The notes below the pieces were generated by a model that saw nothing but the letters and a program-made list of their open reading frames with translations, was not told the DNA's origin and ran no database searches. A program made the translations under genes and the position numbers. A stretch of 64,000 nt of DNA from Corylus avellana (taxonomy: Eukaryota; Streptophyta; Magnoliopsida; Fagales; Betulaceae): contig NC_081541.1 of NCBI RefSeq assembly GCF_901000735.1, forward strand, positions 9,477,055 through 9,541,054. The letters run 5' to 3'. Below, piece after piece: positions 1-12,000 of the stretch. Each line of letters begins with the position of its first letter. Position 1 is the stretch's first letter.

Positions 1-3000
1 AGCAAGTTCCATAAAGTACGTTGTTATCTGCAGAAAACATGTCTCCATAAAATTTTCTTGTATTAAATACAGCAAGTATCGTAAATTAAAAATTAAAATT
101 AAGGAAAACATTTGTGCTAAGAATTTAAAAGAATTAGAAACCATGAGAATCTTGAATGTCTATCAATTAAACAGTTTTAAGAATGGTTAACACTGCTGAA
201 CAAGTAACAAAACCACGCTAACTCAACATAAATAATCACCGGAAGTTTTGAAATGTACCTCCTGAACAAACCTATAGAGGAAAACAATGTGAACAGCAGA
301 AAGTCGGCCACACAAGCTGTAATCATATCCTTCATAATCATCATCTTCAACACTATAAGAATTGAATTTGAACTGGAAAAGAAAATGAAAGAAAAATTAT
401 CTGACAACAATAAAAGGAGTATAATATAAATATAGAAGAACAAAACCAATGAAGCCTGCAATGCATCAGTTGCTCATCAAAGAGAGGATAATGGACCTTA
501 ATAAGAGATTCAACCCCCGGATTACGTATATCACAAAGCCAACCCCAACCGTGATCTGTTCCAAGAGACATATCACTGAGTCTAAGATTTCCTTACGTGC
601 CTTCAATGGAAAGAGAACTTGGGTGGACCTTTATTAAAAAAACAAAACCAAAAAAAATTATTCAAGTCAGAAGAATATGGTATAGATGAGAACAGAGATC
701 TTAAATATATATATCCCCAAACTACAAATGAAATTTTGATAAAGCAATGGAGAAAAAACGTAAGAATAGAAACAAAAAAAAAAAAATACAGTTGGGCCGC
801 ATCCACATTATCATCGATAGTTATGAAGTTCACAGAAAGAATTAATGTTTAACAATATTAAAACAGAATAAAGAAACACTGAAGGAAGTCGCCAATAACA
901 AGATTTGCGTTACCTTAATATCCAACAGGAAACTTTCTTGTACAAACATGGCAAGCTGGGAACCATCCTCCTTGTTAAGATACACAGAGACACTGTCAAC
1001 ATTCATACCTAAGAAAAATACCACACGACCTTTACCGTAACCCAGCAACCCTTTGAAACGTCCTGTATCTTCAGTCTTCTCTTTCTTCATCCTCTAAAGT
1101 TTTTCTTATGTCACTGCCACTTACCTCATAATTCACATAGCTTATATCCAAGCCAAAACCAATTAAAGCAACAAGGGTGGGTCTGTTGCAAAAGAATTCT
1201 AGTTTGGACATGCGAATACTCATCTGAAAATTTTAAATTGAAAAGATTAGTGTAGCAAACTAATGTTGTTAGGTCTAGACTTCACGTGCAAGATGCTTGG
1301 CTTAGGTACCTGTATATCTACCCCATTATAATAACCCAAGCCAGAACTCCTTGTCAAGAAGTTAACACATACAATCATGCATACAAAATCTGAATTATCA
1401 GTACCCTCTGCCTCATAAAAGATCTCACCGGAAATGCCCTTTCCCTTGGCCAAATCTTTTTCATGAGAAAAGGCTTCAGAAGACTCAAACCCAGGGTCAT
1501 TGATGTCCCCCATCATTCCACAATGAGCTATATTTTTTGTGAATAAATGCCTGTTTCCGATAAAGACATAAAATCTGGCAAAGCATCCTTGAAAACTTCG
1601 TAATCCTCAGGAAGAACAATAGACATCTCCCTTGCATGAGGATCAAATGTGCCAGTGGAAGCAAATGATTCGCCATTCTTCTGCACAGAGCAAGCTAAAT
1701 ACTGCGGACATGAAGACAGACAACCTTGAAGCTCATCTTTAATCTTCAAGGAGTGCAACTTCATCTTGACTGTTAGGTCACCCCCCCAAACATATTATGT
1801 TAACCTGTAAAACAAAAATGGCCTAAATGTTCAATTGAAAAAATATACATGATAATTGAAGAACCAGCTGTAACTGTATACGATTTAACAAGAAGTTTTT
1901 CCAGAGAGAAATAGTTAAATGGTAAGTCAAAACCGAACGTCTGTACTTCAAAAGGGAACATACAAAACCATTCATATACATCAACTATCAACTATAAGGC
2001 TGACAAATGTTTAGAAGATATCCACATGGACAGACACACACAAGCTTAGGCTACAGATAAGAACTTCAATCGAAACATCAACAAAGGATTTCTGACATTC
2101 TCAAATCACCCAAATAAATCGAGCCGATGGGTTATTTTCAAAAGTTGACAGGGCAGGTATGGGAAAGGAAAACCCAAAATCTCAATCCTGTTACCAAGGG
2201 AGCTCTCCCCAAAAACATGCAAAAGCCAGTGTTCTCAGGCAGATACAAATCAATTTGAGATAATGTGGTAATGGATATTGTACATGTCCCAATGGTAAGA
2301 AAATCCACGTGCCCCCATGCACTGTCACAAAAGGCTGGCTTGGTGGTCAAATAGGGAAGCCTATACTGAGGAATCAAGTCCCTGTTTTTCTCCTATTACA
2401 GTTCAATGTAGGATGGGGCTATTCTGTTCTCTCGCAGTATTGGTACTTAGCTTGCAAAACAATGTTACTTGTTGTCTAGTATGACTTCCACAATTTTGGA
2501 ATTCAGTGAAACAATAAAATATAGCTCAATATAAATAGGACTGCTGCTCTCTAATAAAAATTGAAACGTAGAGCTCAGAAACTGGACTACACTCTGCCAT
2601 TAATATATTTAACGTAAGACTCTAGAACAATGGGAGATCTCCCAGATCCAGTTCCCAGATGTTCTCCTATTGAAAATTGAAAGTGACTTATTTCCTTTGA
2701 CTGCCCTGTGTCACTTCAGCCAAGCTAGGCTACATAATTGAGAAGAAAAAAACATTATTCCAATTAAAAATTTCCGAATTTGTCGGCTGACGCAAAAATT
2801 GTAATAGAAAAGAAAGTAGCTACACAAACCTTTCCCCCACCAGCCAGAACCTCAAGAATTAGAGTCTCATCAACTTCATCTCCGATCAGCATAATTATAT
2901 GACATACCAAATTGCACAATCTGTAAGCCTTGGAAGCAATGAGAACAAGGAAAAGTAGTAAAGAATTTGCTAAAATAACCTAAATCATGAATTAGGTGAA

Positions 3001-3905
3001 GACCCTAAAGATACTTTGACAAGATTGAGGTTTCAAATCTATCAAACATTATAACTAAGAGCACCAAGTCTAACCTTTCCATATATAAATAACTTTGTTT
3101 CTACCAATGCCCCATTAATAACAAGGTCAGCAGTTTTCAAACTTGTATAACATTCACCAAACTCAGCTCGACAATCACTTCTTTCTCCAAGTACATCAAC
3201 CGATGGAGGCGCCTACATGCAGCATAAATACAAAATTACCTTTTCAGTAATAAGCCACATGAGGATGAATGATGGAAAGCGTAATAAAAAAATGATTTTA
3301 GATCATACAGATGCTTGATATGTGGCCTGTATAAGTCCTTTCAACCAAGTGACCATTTCCTCCTCCTCATCATGAAACCCTACAACCCATGTACAAGAAG
3401 ATTCCAAAACCTGGAAAAATATGTTAAACGTAAGTTTTTCACATGCATAGAAGAAAACAAATCCCAGCTCCATGCACAAAAATAGAGCAAATAATAGGTA
3501 CAATGAATTGTTTTACGACCCGACAATTAGTCTTTCACTATGTATTTAAGCATGCTAAAATTTCAGAACATATATGCTCCTGAAATACCTGATATATCGT
3601 CTACTTGCTAAAATATTAAATTTCCACCAAAAAAATAATCTCTATAAATTGAAATTTCCAGGTAAGTCAAATTAATCAAAATCAGCATCAACTGTTGCCC
3701 AAAAAAAATAAATTCTACTAAAATGGCTAAATTTAAGGAAGATGGGCAAATAAATGAGTAATGTGGACTAAGAATGTTTTAGAAATAATAAGCATTTCTA
3801 TATGCTTTTTTTTGGGGGGGGGAGGGGCCATCAAGACAAAATGGTGAACCACCAATATTTGTCGGAGTAACCTCATGCACTTGTCTGCCAGCCATGCTGA
3901 AAAAT
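1..3905 (-). pseudogene. VPS13: VPS13-like (chorein family) pseudogene, copy 1, partial
   Basis: Family role: VPS13 proteins are very large bridge-like lipid transporters at membrane contact sites. Seen: exons read on the minus strand, from the 5' side, at about 3895-3832 (MAGRQVHEV, PH-like part), 3410-3309 (TWLKGLIQATYQAS), 3212-3075 (ADLVINGALVETKL), about 2886-2830 (ETLILEVLAGGGK), 1804-1310 (MKLHSLKIKDELQG), 1223-1125 (SKLEFFCNRPTLVALIGFG), 1093-914 (VQESFLLDIK), 628-497 (GWGWLCDIRNPGVESLIK), 372-259 (SLCGRLSAV) and 27-1, cut by the window edge. Most junctions are GT-AG and phase 0. Lesions: an in-frame TAA at 593-595; a 7-G run at 1781-1787 that shifts frame; and an opposite shift near 1523-1535. 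The N-terminal chorein half is absent; a copia remnant lies on that side. The intron at about 1805-2829 holds nothing I recognise. The family call rests on remembered plant VPS13 sequence; the lesions are read directly. Confidence 0.82.
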
Positions 3906-3935
3906 CCCGAAAATGAGATAGGTATAAGATAAAAG

Positions 3936-4950
3936 TTGAAACAAGAAGAAGAAGAAAATTGTTTTACTCCACCAAATTTCTTCATACATTTACATGGGTT
4001 TAAATAGAACAGAATACAAAATATTCAGAAGTTTCCATCTTCAACACTCCCCCTCAAGCTAAGGCAAAGATATCTTGCATGCCCAGCTTGCATAAGGTTG
4101 AATGAAAAACAATATTAAACACTCCCTTCGTCAAAATATCCGCAAATTGTTCCCATGTCTTCACATATGGCCTGCAGATTACACCCGCTCAAAGTTTTTT
4201 TTTAATAAAATGTTGGTCAATTTCAACATGCTTGGTTTTGTCACGTTGGACTAGAATGTGAGCAATATTAATTGCAGCTTTGTTGTCACAATACAGTCAC
4301 TTAGAATCCTTAGAATCATACCCAATCCCTTTCAATAGTATCTTCAACCACAACATTTCACACACTCCATGAGTCATGGCTCTAAATTCCGCTTCCCACT
4401 AGATCTAGCAACCACTAATTGTTTCTTCCAATGCCATGTAAACAAATTACCTCCCACAAATGTGCAATAATATGTCATAGACCATCGATCCATAATAGAT
4501 TCAACCCAATATGCATCTGTATAGGCTTCTACTTTCAAGTGCATATCGAGAAAACAACAATCCCTTACTTGGTGAGGATTTGAAGTAGCAAATCATTCGA
4601 TAAACTGCTTCCATTATGAGGGTCACACAGCAAATACATAAATGGATTCACCACACTAATAACATATGCAACATCAGGAGAGGTGTGAGACTGATAGATC
4701 AACTGACCAACCAACCACAAATATCTACCTTTATCCACCACAGGACTCACTGTTTTCACCCAACTTAACCTTCACCTACAGTGGATTATCAATGGCTCTA
4801 TATTTGAGCATGCTTGTTTCCTTAGAAAGATCAAGAATATATTTCCATTGGGAAATAAATATACCATGTTTCAACCTCAATACCTCAATGCCCAAAACAT
4901 TAAAGAGGGACTATCCTAACGGTGAAGGTGTGTCCTCTATATATCTATAA
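3936..4950 (-). mobile_element. Degenerate Ty1/copia fragment (RT/RNase H end plus LTR start)
   Basis: On the minus strand this stretch decodes, with several stops, as the C-terminal part of a copia polyprotein: GIFISQWKYILDLSKETSM near 4850, RYLWLVGQLIYQSHTSPDV near 4700, an ARSS-type RNase H motif near 4390, and [17 protein letters not shown] near 4230. A purine tract (GAGGGGGAG, minus strand) lies at about 4047-4055 and is followed by TGTTGAAG, the usual start of a 3' LTR, at 4046. The LTR-like stretch runs to about 3936, where TTTCAAC appears, so it would be only ~110 bp and may be truncated. The element lies in the same orientation as the VPS13-like pseudogene, just 5' of its first visible exon. 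Gag, protease and integrase are not visible. Confidence 0.75.
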
Positions 4951-7292
4951 GTATTCAAGAAGTATCAAATGCATGTTGAAATTTATAATTTTATTTCCAA
5001 ATTTTTGCAAACGTTTTAGTGAGTATCACATATGTAGCTGGGATTATCCAAGTAGTATCATTGTAAGTTATAAATAGTGCTATAGTATATATGCCATTTC
5101 TAGATTTCAGAATTTGGCAGGCGATAAGTTGATTGTATGACCCAAAAACTATGCAACCAAGGTAAATTCTTCTTGACCTTTCACCTAAGCTTTTTAAAAC
5201 CAATTAAGTATTGGCAGTGCAGGCTGCATTTACAAGAGCCTAAGCAAAGACTGAGCTAAGTGTACATAACTATTTACAGTGATTGAGAAGGCTATTTCCT
5301 TTTATTGCAATATAAATTAATGCAACAGAAACTTTGATGTGCATTCTCATTGCAACACTAAGCGGCAAAACTACCTAGGCACCTGATCCCACTCAAGTTC
5401 TCATAACAACTCAGTTCATTAATCTTTTTAATATCAGCTACCAATTAACCAACGCGGGTAAGCATTTGGGAGAACCCTATTTCACAATTTGAACTTTAGT
5501 ATGAATTCTGATCCAAAATGCAAAATTTTCATAAGAGAAGGGAAATCTGCCCGTTGTTTCCACATATTCTATTCCATAAGGACCAACCACTTATCATCTT
5601 TACACGTACGTATTACACAACCTGGACATTTCAGCCACAATTCTCTTATCTTCTTCCCACAAGAGATACTCTTCACTTTTCAAAACTGCACCAATTTTAA
5701 ATCTCTTGTCCTTTCTTGTCTTGCCATTCATTTACTCCAACATTCTCATTTTCGCTAAATGATTAATATTTGAAGTGTCTTTGAGCCAGAAAGTGTGATT
5801 GGACTTGCAATCTGCTAGTATAATTATCCTTTCCACTAAAATGTATTGGACTGGTCTTGACGAATTTTTGAAAAACAAAAACGTATAGCAACACTTGCAA
5901 CTGGACGTTTAGTCCAAATTCAGCTTGAACTATTCTGAGTCAAGGAGTATTGGACTTTTAGGATCATTTTAACCTTCACGCCCTCTGCATGCACGCTAGT
6001 GTATCCAACGCAACTCAGGAGACACTTCCTATTACTCTACAATGTCTAAACATTTCAAACCCCACTAAATCAGTTCCTAATACTAACCTTGGCTCCGGCC
6101 TCAAATTCCCCACATAAGATTACGCTATGTCAACAAATAAAAAATGACAGCATATTTCAAAGTTAAAAGAAAATGGAACAATAGAAAGACATTGCCAAAC
6201 AAACAAAAACTCCATAAAGACTTGGCAAATATCCAAACAACAACCATATCAAAAATCAACAAAAACAAATAATATACAATGCTGTAATTCAAGCTCTTCG
6301 TCAAATTTCACAAACTATCAAATGAAAATTCAAGCGAATCATCGTCAAACGAGAATTTATATTTAGAGCCGTACGTGAGCCTTCAATATGGTGACGAATC
6401 GAGCCGATTGGTACTATCGGCTAAAACATGAACGAGCTTACAACCCGATCAATCCACAAATCGACGACGATGGAGGTCCAAGAATCGCCATATAAGTCTC
6501 AGAATCCGCAGCAAAACTTTAGGGTTTGCCTGTTCAATGTCAAACGCTTTGTATTGCCGTGACCTGTAAACAGAAAGAGGCCAAGCGAAATGGACAGTTC
6601 TAGGCGTAAATGCGAGAAATAGAAGAGTAATGATACAAAGCACGCGAAGGACAAAAATACCCCGCGAAACTTGACGCATTTAAAAAAGTGGAAAGTCAAA
6701 AATACCCCGCGAAACCTGACGTAATTTAAAATTTTGTAAAAATTACACGAAGGTGCCCGATCAGCTCCATGTGTCGTTGGTCCGTCTTTGGTCTTCTGTA
6801 ATGAGGTTTACTTTTCTATTTTTTAAATAAAATAAACTTTAGCCCCTAATTATTATCATTTTTTTTTTTACCCCTTCAAAACTTAAAAAAAAGCTGACCA
6901 TCGCAATTCAAATTAGGCGGTACTAGCAACAGACATTTCTCTATTGCTTTCTAAATATCAGAAATGGTACAGTGCTATTTCAATGTGTTAAAATTAAAAA
7001 GAGCTTTTTTATATATTATTTTAATATAAATATTTTTTTTTCGTCTTTTTTACTTTTATTGGGATTATGTTAGAATTTTGTAAAAGATTAGAGGTTAAGA
7101 ATGAAACTTGTATTTTGTAAATAAATAATATTTTAATAGTATAGAGAAATGTAAAGGAAGTTATTATGAAATATATTTGTTTTATAAATTTAGAGAAATG
7201 TAAATAAAGTTTCTGTAAAGTATATTTTGTAAAAAGTAATTTTGTTTTCTAAACTTAAAAAAAATCAAAGAAAAGTTACTATTAGTGCTCTT
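4951..7292. other. Intergenic, no recognisable gene
   Basis: Short open frames occur here, but none matches a family I know. A GC-richer stretch at about 6360-6620 includes AAACCCTAAAG on the minus strand and could be a relic of a promoter or 5' UTR. At 6650-6725 the phrase AAAATACCCCGCGAAAC occurs twice, about 47 bp apart. From 6820 to 7290 the sequence is AT-rich without visible structure. The LINE target site lies at the right end. Confidence 0.5.
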
Positions 7293-7307
7293 AATATTTG
7301 TCATCAA
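7293..7307. repeat. LINE target-site duplication, left copy
   Basis: AATATTTGTCATCAA, repeated exactly at 13173-13187 next to the poly(A) tail. This perfect 15-bp pair fixes both ends of the LINE insertion. Confidence 0.93.
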
Positions 7308-7483
7308 TTAAATATGGTATTAGAGTAAAAGTTTTGAAGTCTCTCTCTAGGTTTCTCTCTGGGATTCTTTTTGGGGTTTCTTGGAGTGGCACAACTAGGT
7401 GAGGGGAAAGTCTCTCTCTGATTGACAGGAGGGGAGGTTTTGTTTGGGTGGTTTGTCCTTGTAGTTGAGTGTGGAGAAAGAAG

Positions 7484-9007
7484 ATGGCCGAAGATTTGGA
7501 ACATTTATGTAGCCGGATAACACTGACCAGTGGAGAACAGAAAGGGATTTCGATCACAGAAGGGGAGGTATCTGTTGTAAGGAAGCAAGGTGAACAATGT
7601 CTGGTAGGTAGATTATGGTCAGAGAAGTCTACAAATAAAGAGGCTTTTAAATCTGTCCTTTCTAGGATTTGGAGAACTATTGGGACTGTAGTCTTCAAAG
7701 AAATTCAAGACAATCTATGGTTGTTTGAATTTTCTAATGGCATTGATAAGAGGAGGGTCTTGGCAGGAAGGCCGTGGGCCTTTGATCGACAGATTCTGGT
7801 CATTACTGAGTTTGACGGGAAGACTCCTCCATCACAGATGACATTCATGTCTTCTCCTATATGGATTCAGGTTCATGAGATGCCGCTATTATGCATGTCT
7901 AAGGCGGTGGGCATAAAGATTGGTGAATCTATGGGGGAATTGGAGGATGTGGATTTAGCGGGGGATGGGGTAGGCTGGGGACGTTGTCTGCGATTACGGG
8001 TGCACATTGATCTTTCAAAACCATTGGAGCGAGGGAGAGCTTTGCACTTGGGTGAACAGTCATATTGGGTAGTTTTTAAGTATGAAAAACTCCCAATGTT
8101 TTGCTTCTTCTGTGGGAGGGTGGTTCATGGTAGGCTGGGGTGTCCTGCAAGGCAAGATTCAAGGGTGAATGCAGCAGCGGATAAGAAAGAGTGGGGTACC
8201 TCGTTGAGGGCGGAGGTGCGTAAGCAAATTTTTTCAAATGACAGCGGTGGTAGGCCTAGGAATTCCAGAATGGCGGAGGAGCAGAATTCTGATGATGGCG
8301 GTTGTGATGAGCGGCAGTTTGATTCACGTAGCTCCCCTTCTTCCGGGAACGTGAGAAATAATCGTCATACACGTGGTGAGGAGGGTGGAGATGATTCAGG
8401 ACATTATGGATCGTGTGAGGGAGATCATGTATCTCTAGCTAGTACGCATGGGAAAAGTAAGTTGGTAGATAAATTTCCACGTAAGGGCAAGGAAATTTTA
8501 TTTCAAGACTCTCCAGAATGCCACGTTTCTATTGAAACAGAGTTGAAAGCCACGTGTGAAAATGTTCCAATATTTAAGAATACCAATGTGACTCCCACAT
8601 TCAAAGAGGTGGCCCAGAAGATTCCCATAATGGAGGATGAAACTATGGTTCACGTGTCCCCTTCTAGTGCTTTGATAATAGATACTTTGCATGCAGAGAA
8701 GGCTACATTTAGTGGTGATGAAATGGAACCGAATGGAGGAGATTTTGCAGGGGTACTACAGGAAGGGCTATCACAGCCAGGTTTGGAAAGTGTACGCACT
8801 TGGAAGAAGAAAGCTCGAGTTAAGAAATTTTCAGAAGAAGGAATGGCTTCGGTTTCTTCCGGTGTGCAGAAGCGGAAAGTTGTAGGAGGAGTGGTTGACA
8901 AGCAGGGGATGGCTGCAGGTAAGAAAAGTAGAAAGATAGTGGCTGATTCTTACCAAAGTAAATCCACACAGGCGAAGGCTGTTGAGCAGCCTCGCCTAGC
9001 ATTATGA
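7484..9007 (+). CDS. LINE ORF1: DUF4283 / zinc-knuckle nucleic-acid-binding protein
   Basis: 507 residues. The ATG at 7484 is chosen because the frame upstream has only GTG. An N-terminal region of about 35-150 aa resembles DUF4283 (VFKEIQDNLWLFEF, RRVLAGRPWAFDRQILVI). A CX2CX4HX4C zinc knuckle starts at Cys207 (CFFCGRVVHGRLGC). The middle is polar and low-complexity. Basic clusters near the C-terminus (WKKKARVKKF, GKKSRKI) could be nuclear-localisation signals. In plant L1 elements this protein is thought to coat the element RNA in a ribonucleoprotein. Its stop overlaps the ORF2 start as ATGA at 9004-9007, which would suit termination-reinitiation. No internal stop or shift is seen. Confidence 0.9.
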   Translation: MAEDLEHLCSRITLTSGEQKGISITEGEVSVVRKQGEQCLVGRLWSEKSTNKEAFKSVLSRIWRTIGTVVFKEIQDNLWLFEFSNGIDKRRVLAGRPWAFDRQILVITEFDGKTPPSQMTFMSSPIWIQVHEMPLLCMSKAVGIKIGESMGELEDVDLAGDGVGWGRCLRLRVHIDLSKPLERGRALHLGEQSYWVVFKYEKLPMFCFFCGRVVHGRLGCPARQDSRVNAAADKKEWGTSLRAEVRKQIFSNDSGGRPRNSRMAEEQNSDDGGCDERQFDSRSSPSSGNVRNNRHTRGEEGGDDSGHYGSCEGDHVSLASTHGKSKLVDKFPRKGKEILFQDSPECHVSIETELKATCENVPIFKNTNVTPTFKEVAQKIPIMEDETMVHVSPSSALIIDTLHAEKATFSGDEMEPNGGDFAGVLQEGLSQPGLESVRTWKKKARVKKFSEEGMASVSSGVQKRKVVGGVVDKQGMAAGKKSRKIVADSYQSKSTQAKAVEQPRLAL

Positions 9008-12000
9008 ATCTGCTAAGTTGGAACTGCCGGGGAATTGGGAGCCCTCGGAAAGTTCGTGACCTTTGCCTTTTGGTAAAGGAAAATAATCCCCACATTTTGT
9101 TTATTATGGAAACAAAGTGTAAGAAGTATAAGCTGGAATTTCTTCGGGTGAAGATGGGTTATATGGGTCTTTTTGTGGTGGACCCGGTGGGGAGTAGTGG
9201 GGGTCTTGCTCTTTTTTGGAGGGATGATGTTAAGCTGGAAATACAAAATTTTTCAAGAAGACATATTAACTCCATAGTTATGCAGGCAGACAGTGACAGT
9301 TCTTGGAAGCTTACAAGCTTCTATGGGCATCCCGATTGGACAAAAAGATATGAGTCATGGTCACTATTGCGGCATTTGCAGTATTTCACTCCAGAACCAT
9401 GGCTGGTCATTGGTGATTTTAATGAGATTGTTTCACAATCTGAGAAGTTCGGAATGGTTATGACAAGAGAGGGGCAAATGGAAGCATTCAGGGAGGTACT
9501 ACAAGACTGCTCTTTGTTTGATTTAGGCTATAGAGGGTCTTTATTTACATGGACTAACTGTAGAGAGGGGGCTGATTTCACAAAAGAACGTCTTGATCGT
9601 GCTGTGGGGAATCGGGAATGGTGTGAAGGGCATCAGTTGTCTGAAGTATGGGTCCTTGCGGCGAGATCCAGTGATCATAAACCACTTTGCTTGCGGATGG
9701 GTGGGGGAGAGGTGAGAAGTGCAGCTCATTCTAAGAAGTTTAAAATAGAAGCCTCATGGATGGTAGACGAAGACTATAAACAGGTAGTGCAAGAAGCATG
9801 GGTCAGTGGTGGGATGGGAGGGTCCAAAATGCAGGTGGTAAGGCAGAAATTGGCTAATTGCCAATCTGATTTATCCTCTTGGAGTTCACGTAAATTTGGA
9901 GATGCTACCAAGAAAATCAAAAATAAAACCAAACAGCTGGAGTTGCTGCAGAGGAATGAAGGACCAGAAAATTGTGAGCAAATTAAAGTGCTGAAACATG
10001 AGATTGATTTTATAATGGAGCAGGAGGACCTCAAATGGAAGCAAAGAGCCAAACAAAATTGGTATCAACATGGGGATCGGAATACCTCTTTCTTTCATGC
10101 GTGGGCAAACCATAGAAGGAAAATCAACCAGATTAAACAGGTTGTGGATGAGTCTGGGGCCATATGGAGGAAGCAAGAGGAAATTGGAGCAGCTTTTGTT
10201 AATTACTATTCAGCTTTGTTTACAGCAGGGGAAGTCCAAGGTGTGCAAGAGTGTTTGGAGGGTATGAGTGCCCGAGTGACGGAGGAGATGAATGCTACAC
10301 TCACTAGGACATTTACGGCTGCTGAAGTGGAATTTGCACTCCATCAAATGCATCCGTTGAAATCACCGGGTCCGGATGGCTTTTCAGCTTGTTTTTATCA
10401 AAACTCTTGGCAAACAGTGCAAGGAGAGGTATGTAATGCAGTGCTTGATTTTCTAAATTTTGATGTTTTTGATAAGGATATCAATGCTACCAATATAGCT
10501 CTTATTCCAAAAGTTAGCAATCCCACAAGAATTACAGAATTTCGGCCGATTAGTCTATGTAATGTTATTTACAAGATTATTGCTAAAGTGCTAGCTAACC
10601 GAATGAAGAGAGTGTTACCCATGATTATTTCTTCTACTCAGAGTGCCTTTATACCAGGTAGACTTATAACAGATAACATATTGGTGGCATTTGAAGCTCT
10701 ACATACTATGGATAGTAGAATGAAGGGGAGGGAGGGTTATATGGCACTTAAGTTGGATATGAGCAAAGCCTATGACAGGGTGGAGTGGGATTTCTTGGAG
10801 TTGATGATGCGTAAGATTGGATTTAATGAACGGTGGGTTAAGCTAACCATGACTTGTGTTCGTACTGTTTCTTATTCAGTGGTAGTTCATGGGCAACCCT
10901 ATGGCAAAATTATACCGACTCGAGGTATTCGACAGGGAGATCCACTTTCACCTTATTTTTTTATACTATGTGCGGAAGGGCTGAGTTTCTTGTTACAAAA
11001 GGCGGAGCAGGGAAGAAGAATTACAGGTCTCCCGGTTACTAGAGGGGGTATCCGATTGAACCACCTATTTTTTGCTGATGATAGTCTCCTATTCTGTAAA
11101 GCGAATAGGATTGAGTGGGAGCATATTCAGGAGATTTTGGAGATCTATGAGAGAGCTTCAGGTCAGAAATTGAATAAGATGAAGACTTCTTTGTTTTTTA
11201 GTAGGAATACTCCGGCAGAAACAAGAGCCCTTATCCTATCTCTTGCAGGGGTTTCTTCCACACAAAGGTATGAGAAATATTTAGGGCTTCCTGCTTTAAT
11301 TGGTAGATCAAAAAGGATTGCTTTTTCTAGTATAAAAGGGAGGATTTGGGACAGAATGAGTGGTTGGAAAGAAAAGTTTCTATCTCAAGCTGGGAAAGAA
11401 ATTATGCTTAAAGCAGTTATTCAAGCGATTCCTACATATTCAATGAGTGTATTTCTTCTACCTAAAACGCTTTGCCATGAAATCAATTCCATGATGTCCA
11501 AGTTTTGGTGGGGGCATAAGGAGAATGACACTAAAATGGCTTGGATGAGCTGGGAGAAGCTTGGAAGGGCAAAGGAGAAAGGTGGGATGGGGTTTCGAGA
11601 TTTAAAATGTTTCAATTTAGCTCTTCTTGCCAAGCAGGGTTGGCGGCTCATTCATAATACTGATTCCTTGGTTGCTCAGATTTTTAAGGAGAAATATTAC
11701 CCTAATGCATCCTTTCAAACATCCAATTTAGGGAGAAGACCCTCATATGCTTGGAGAAGTATTTGGTCATCCAGAAAACTTCTTCAGGAGGGTATGATGT
11801 GGAGAGTAGGAGATGGTAAGTCAATTAAAGTCTGGCATGATCGGTGGATTCCTCTACCAACTACTTATGCAGTTCAATCTTCTATTAATACTATTGAGTA
11901 TGATGCTAGGGTGTGTTCTTTGATTGATGAAGATACTAAATGGTGGAACAAGGCATTGGTTTATAGCATTTTTAGGAAGGAAGAAGCAGAGATTATATGT

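Noticed and set aside
2138..2377. 79-codon minus frame within a VPS13 intron
   Set aside because: Matches no VPS13 segment between the flanking exons, and no splice sites fit.
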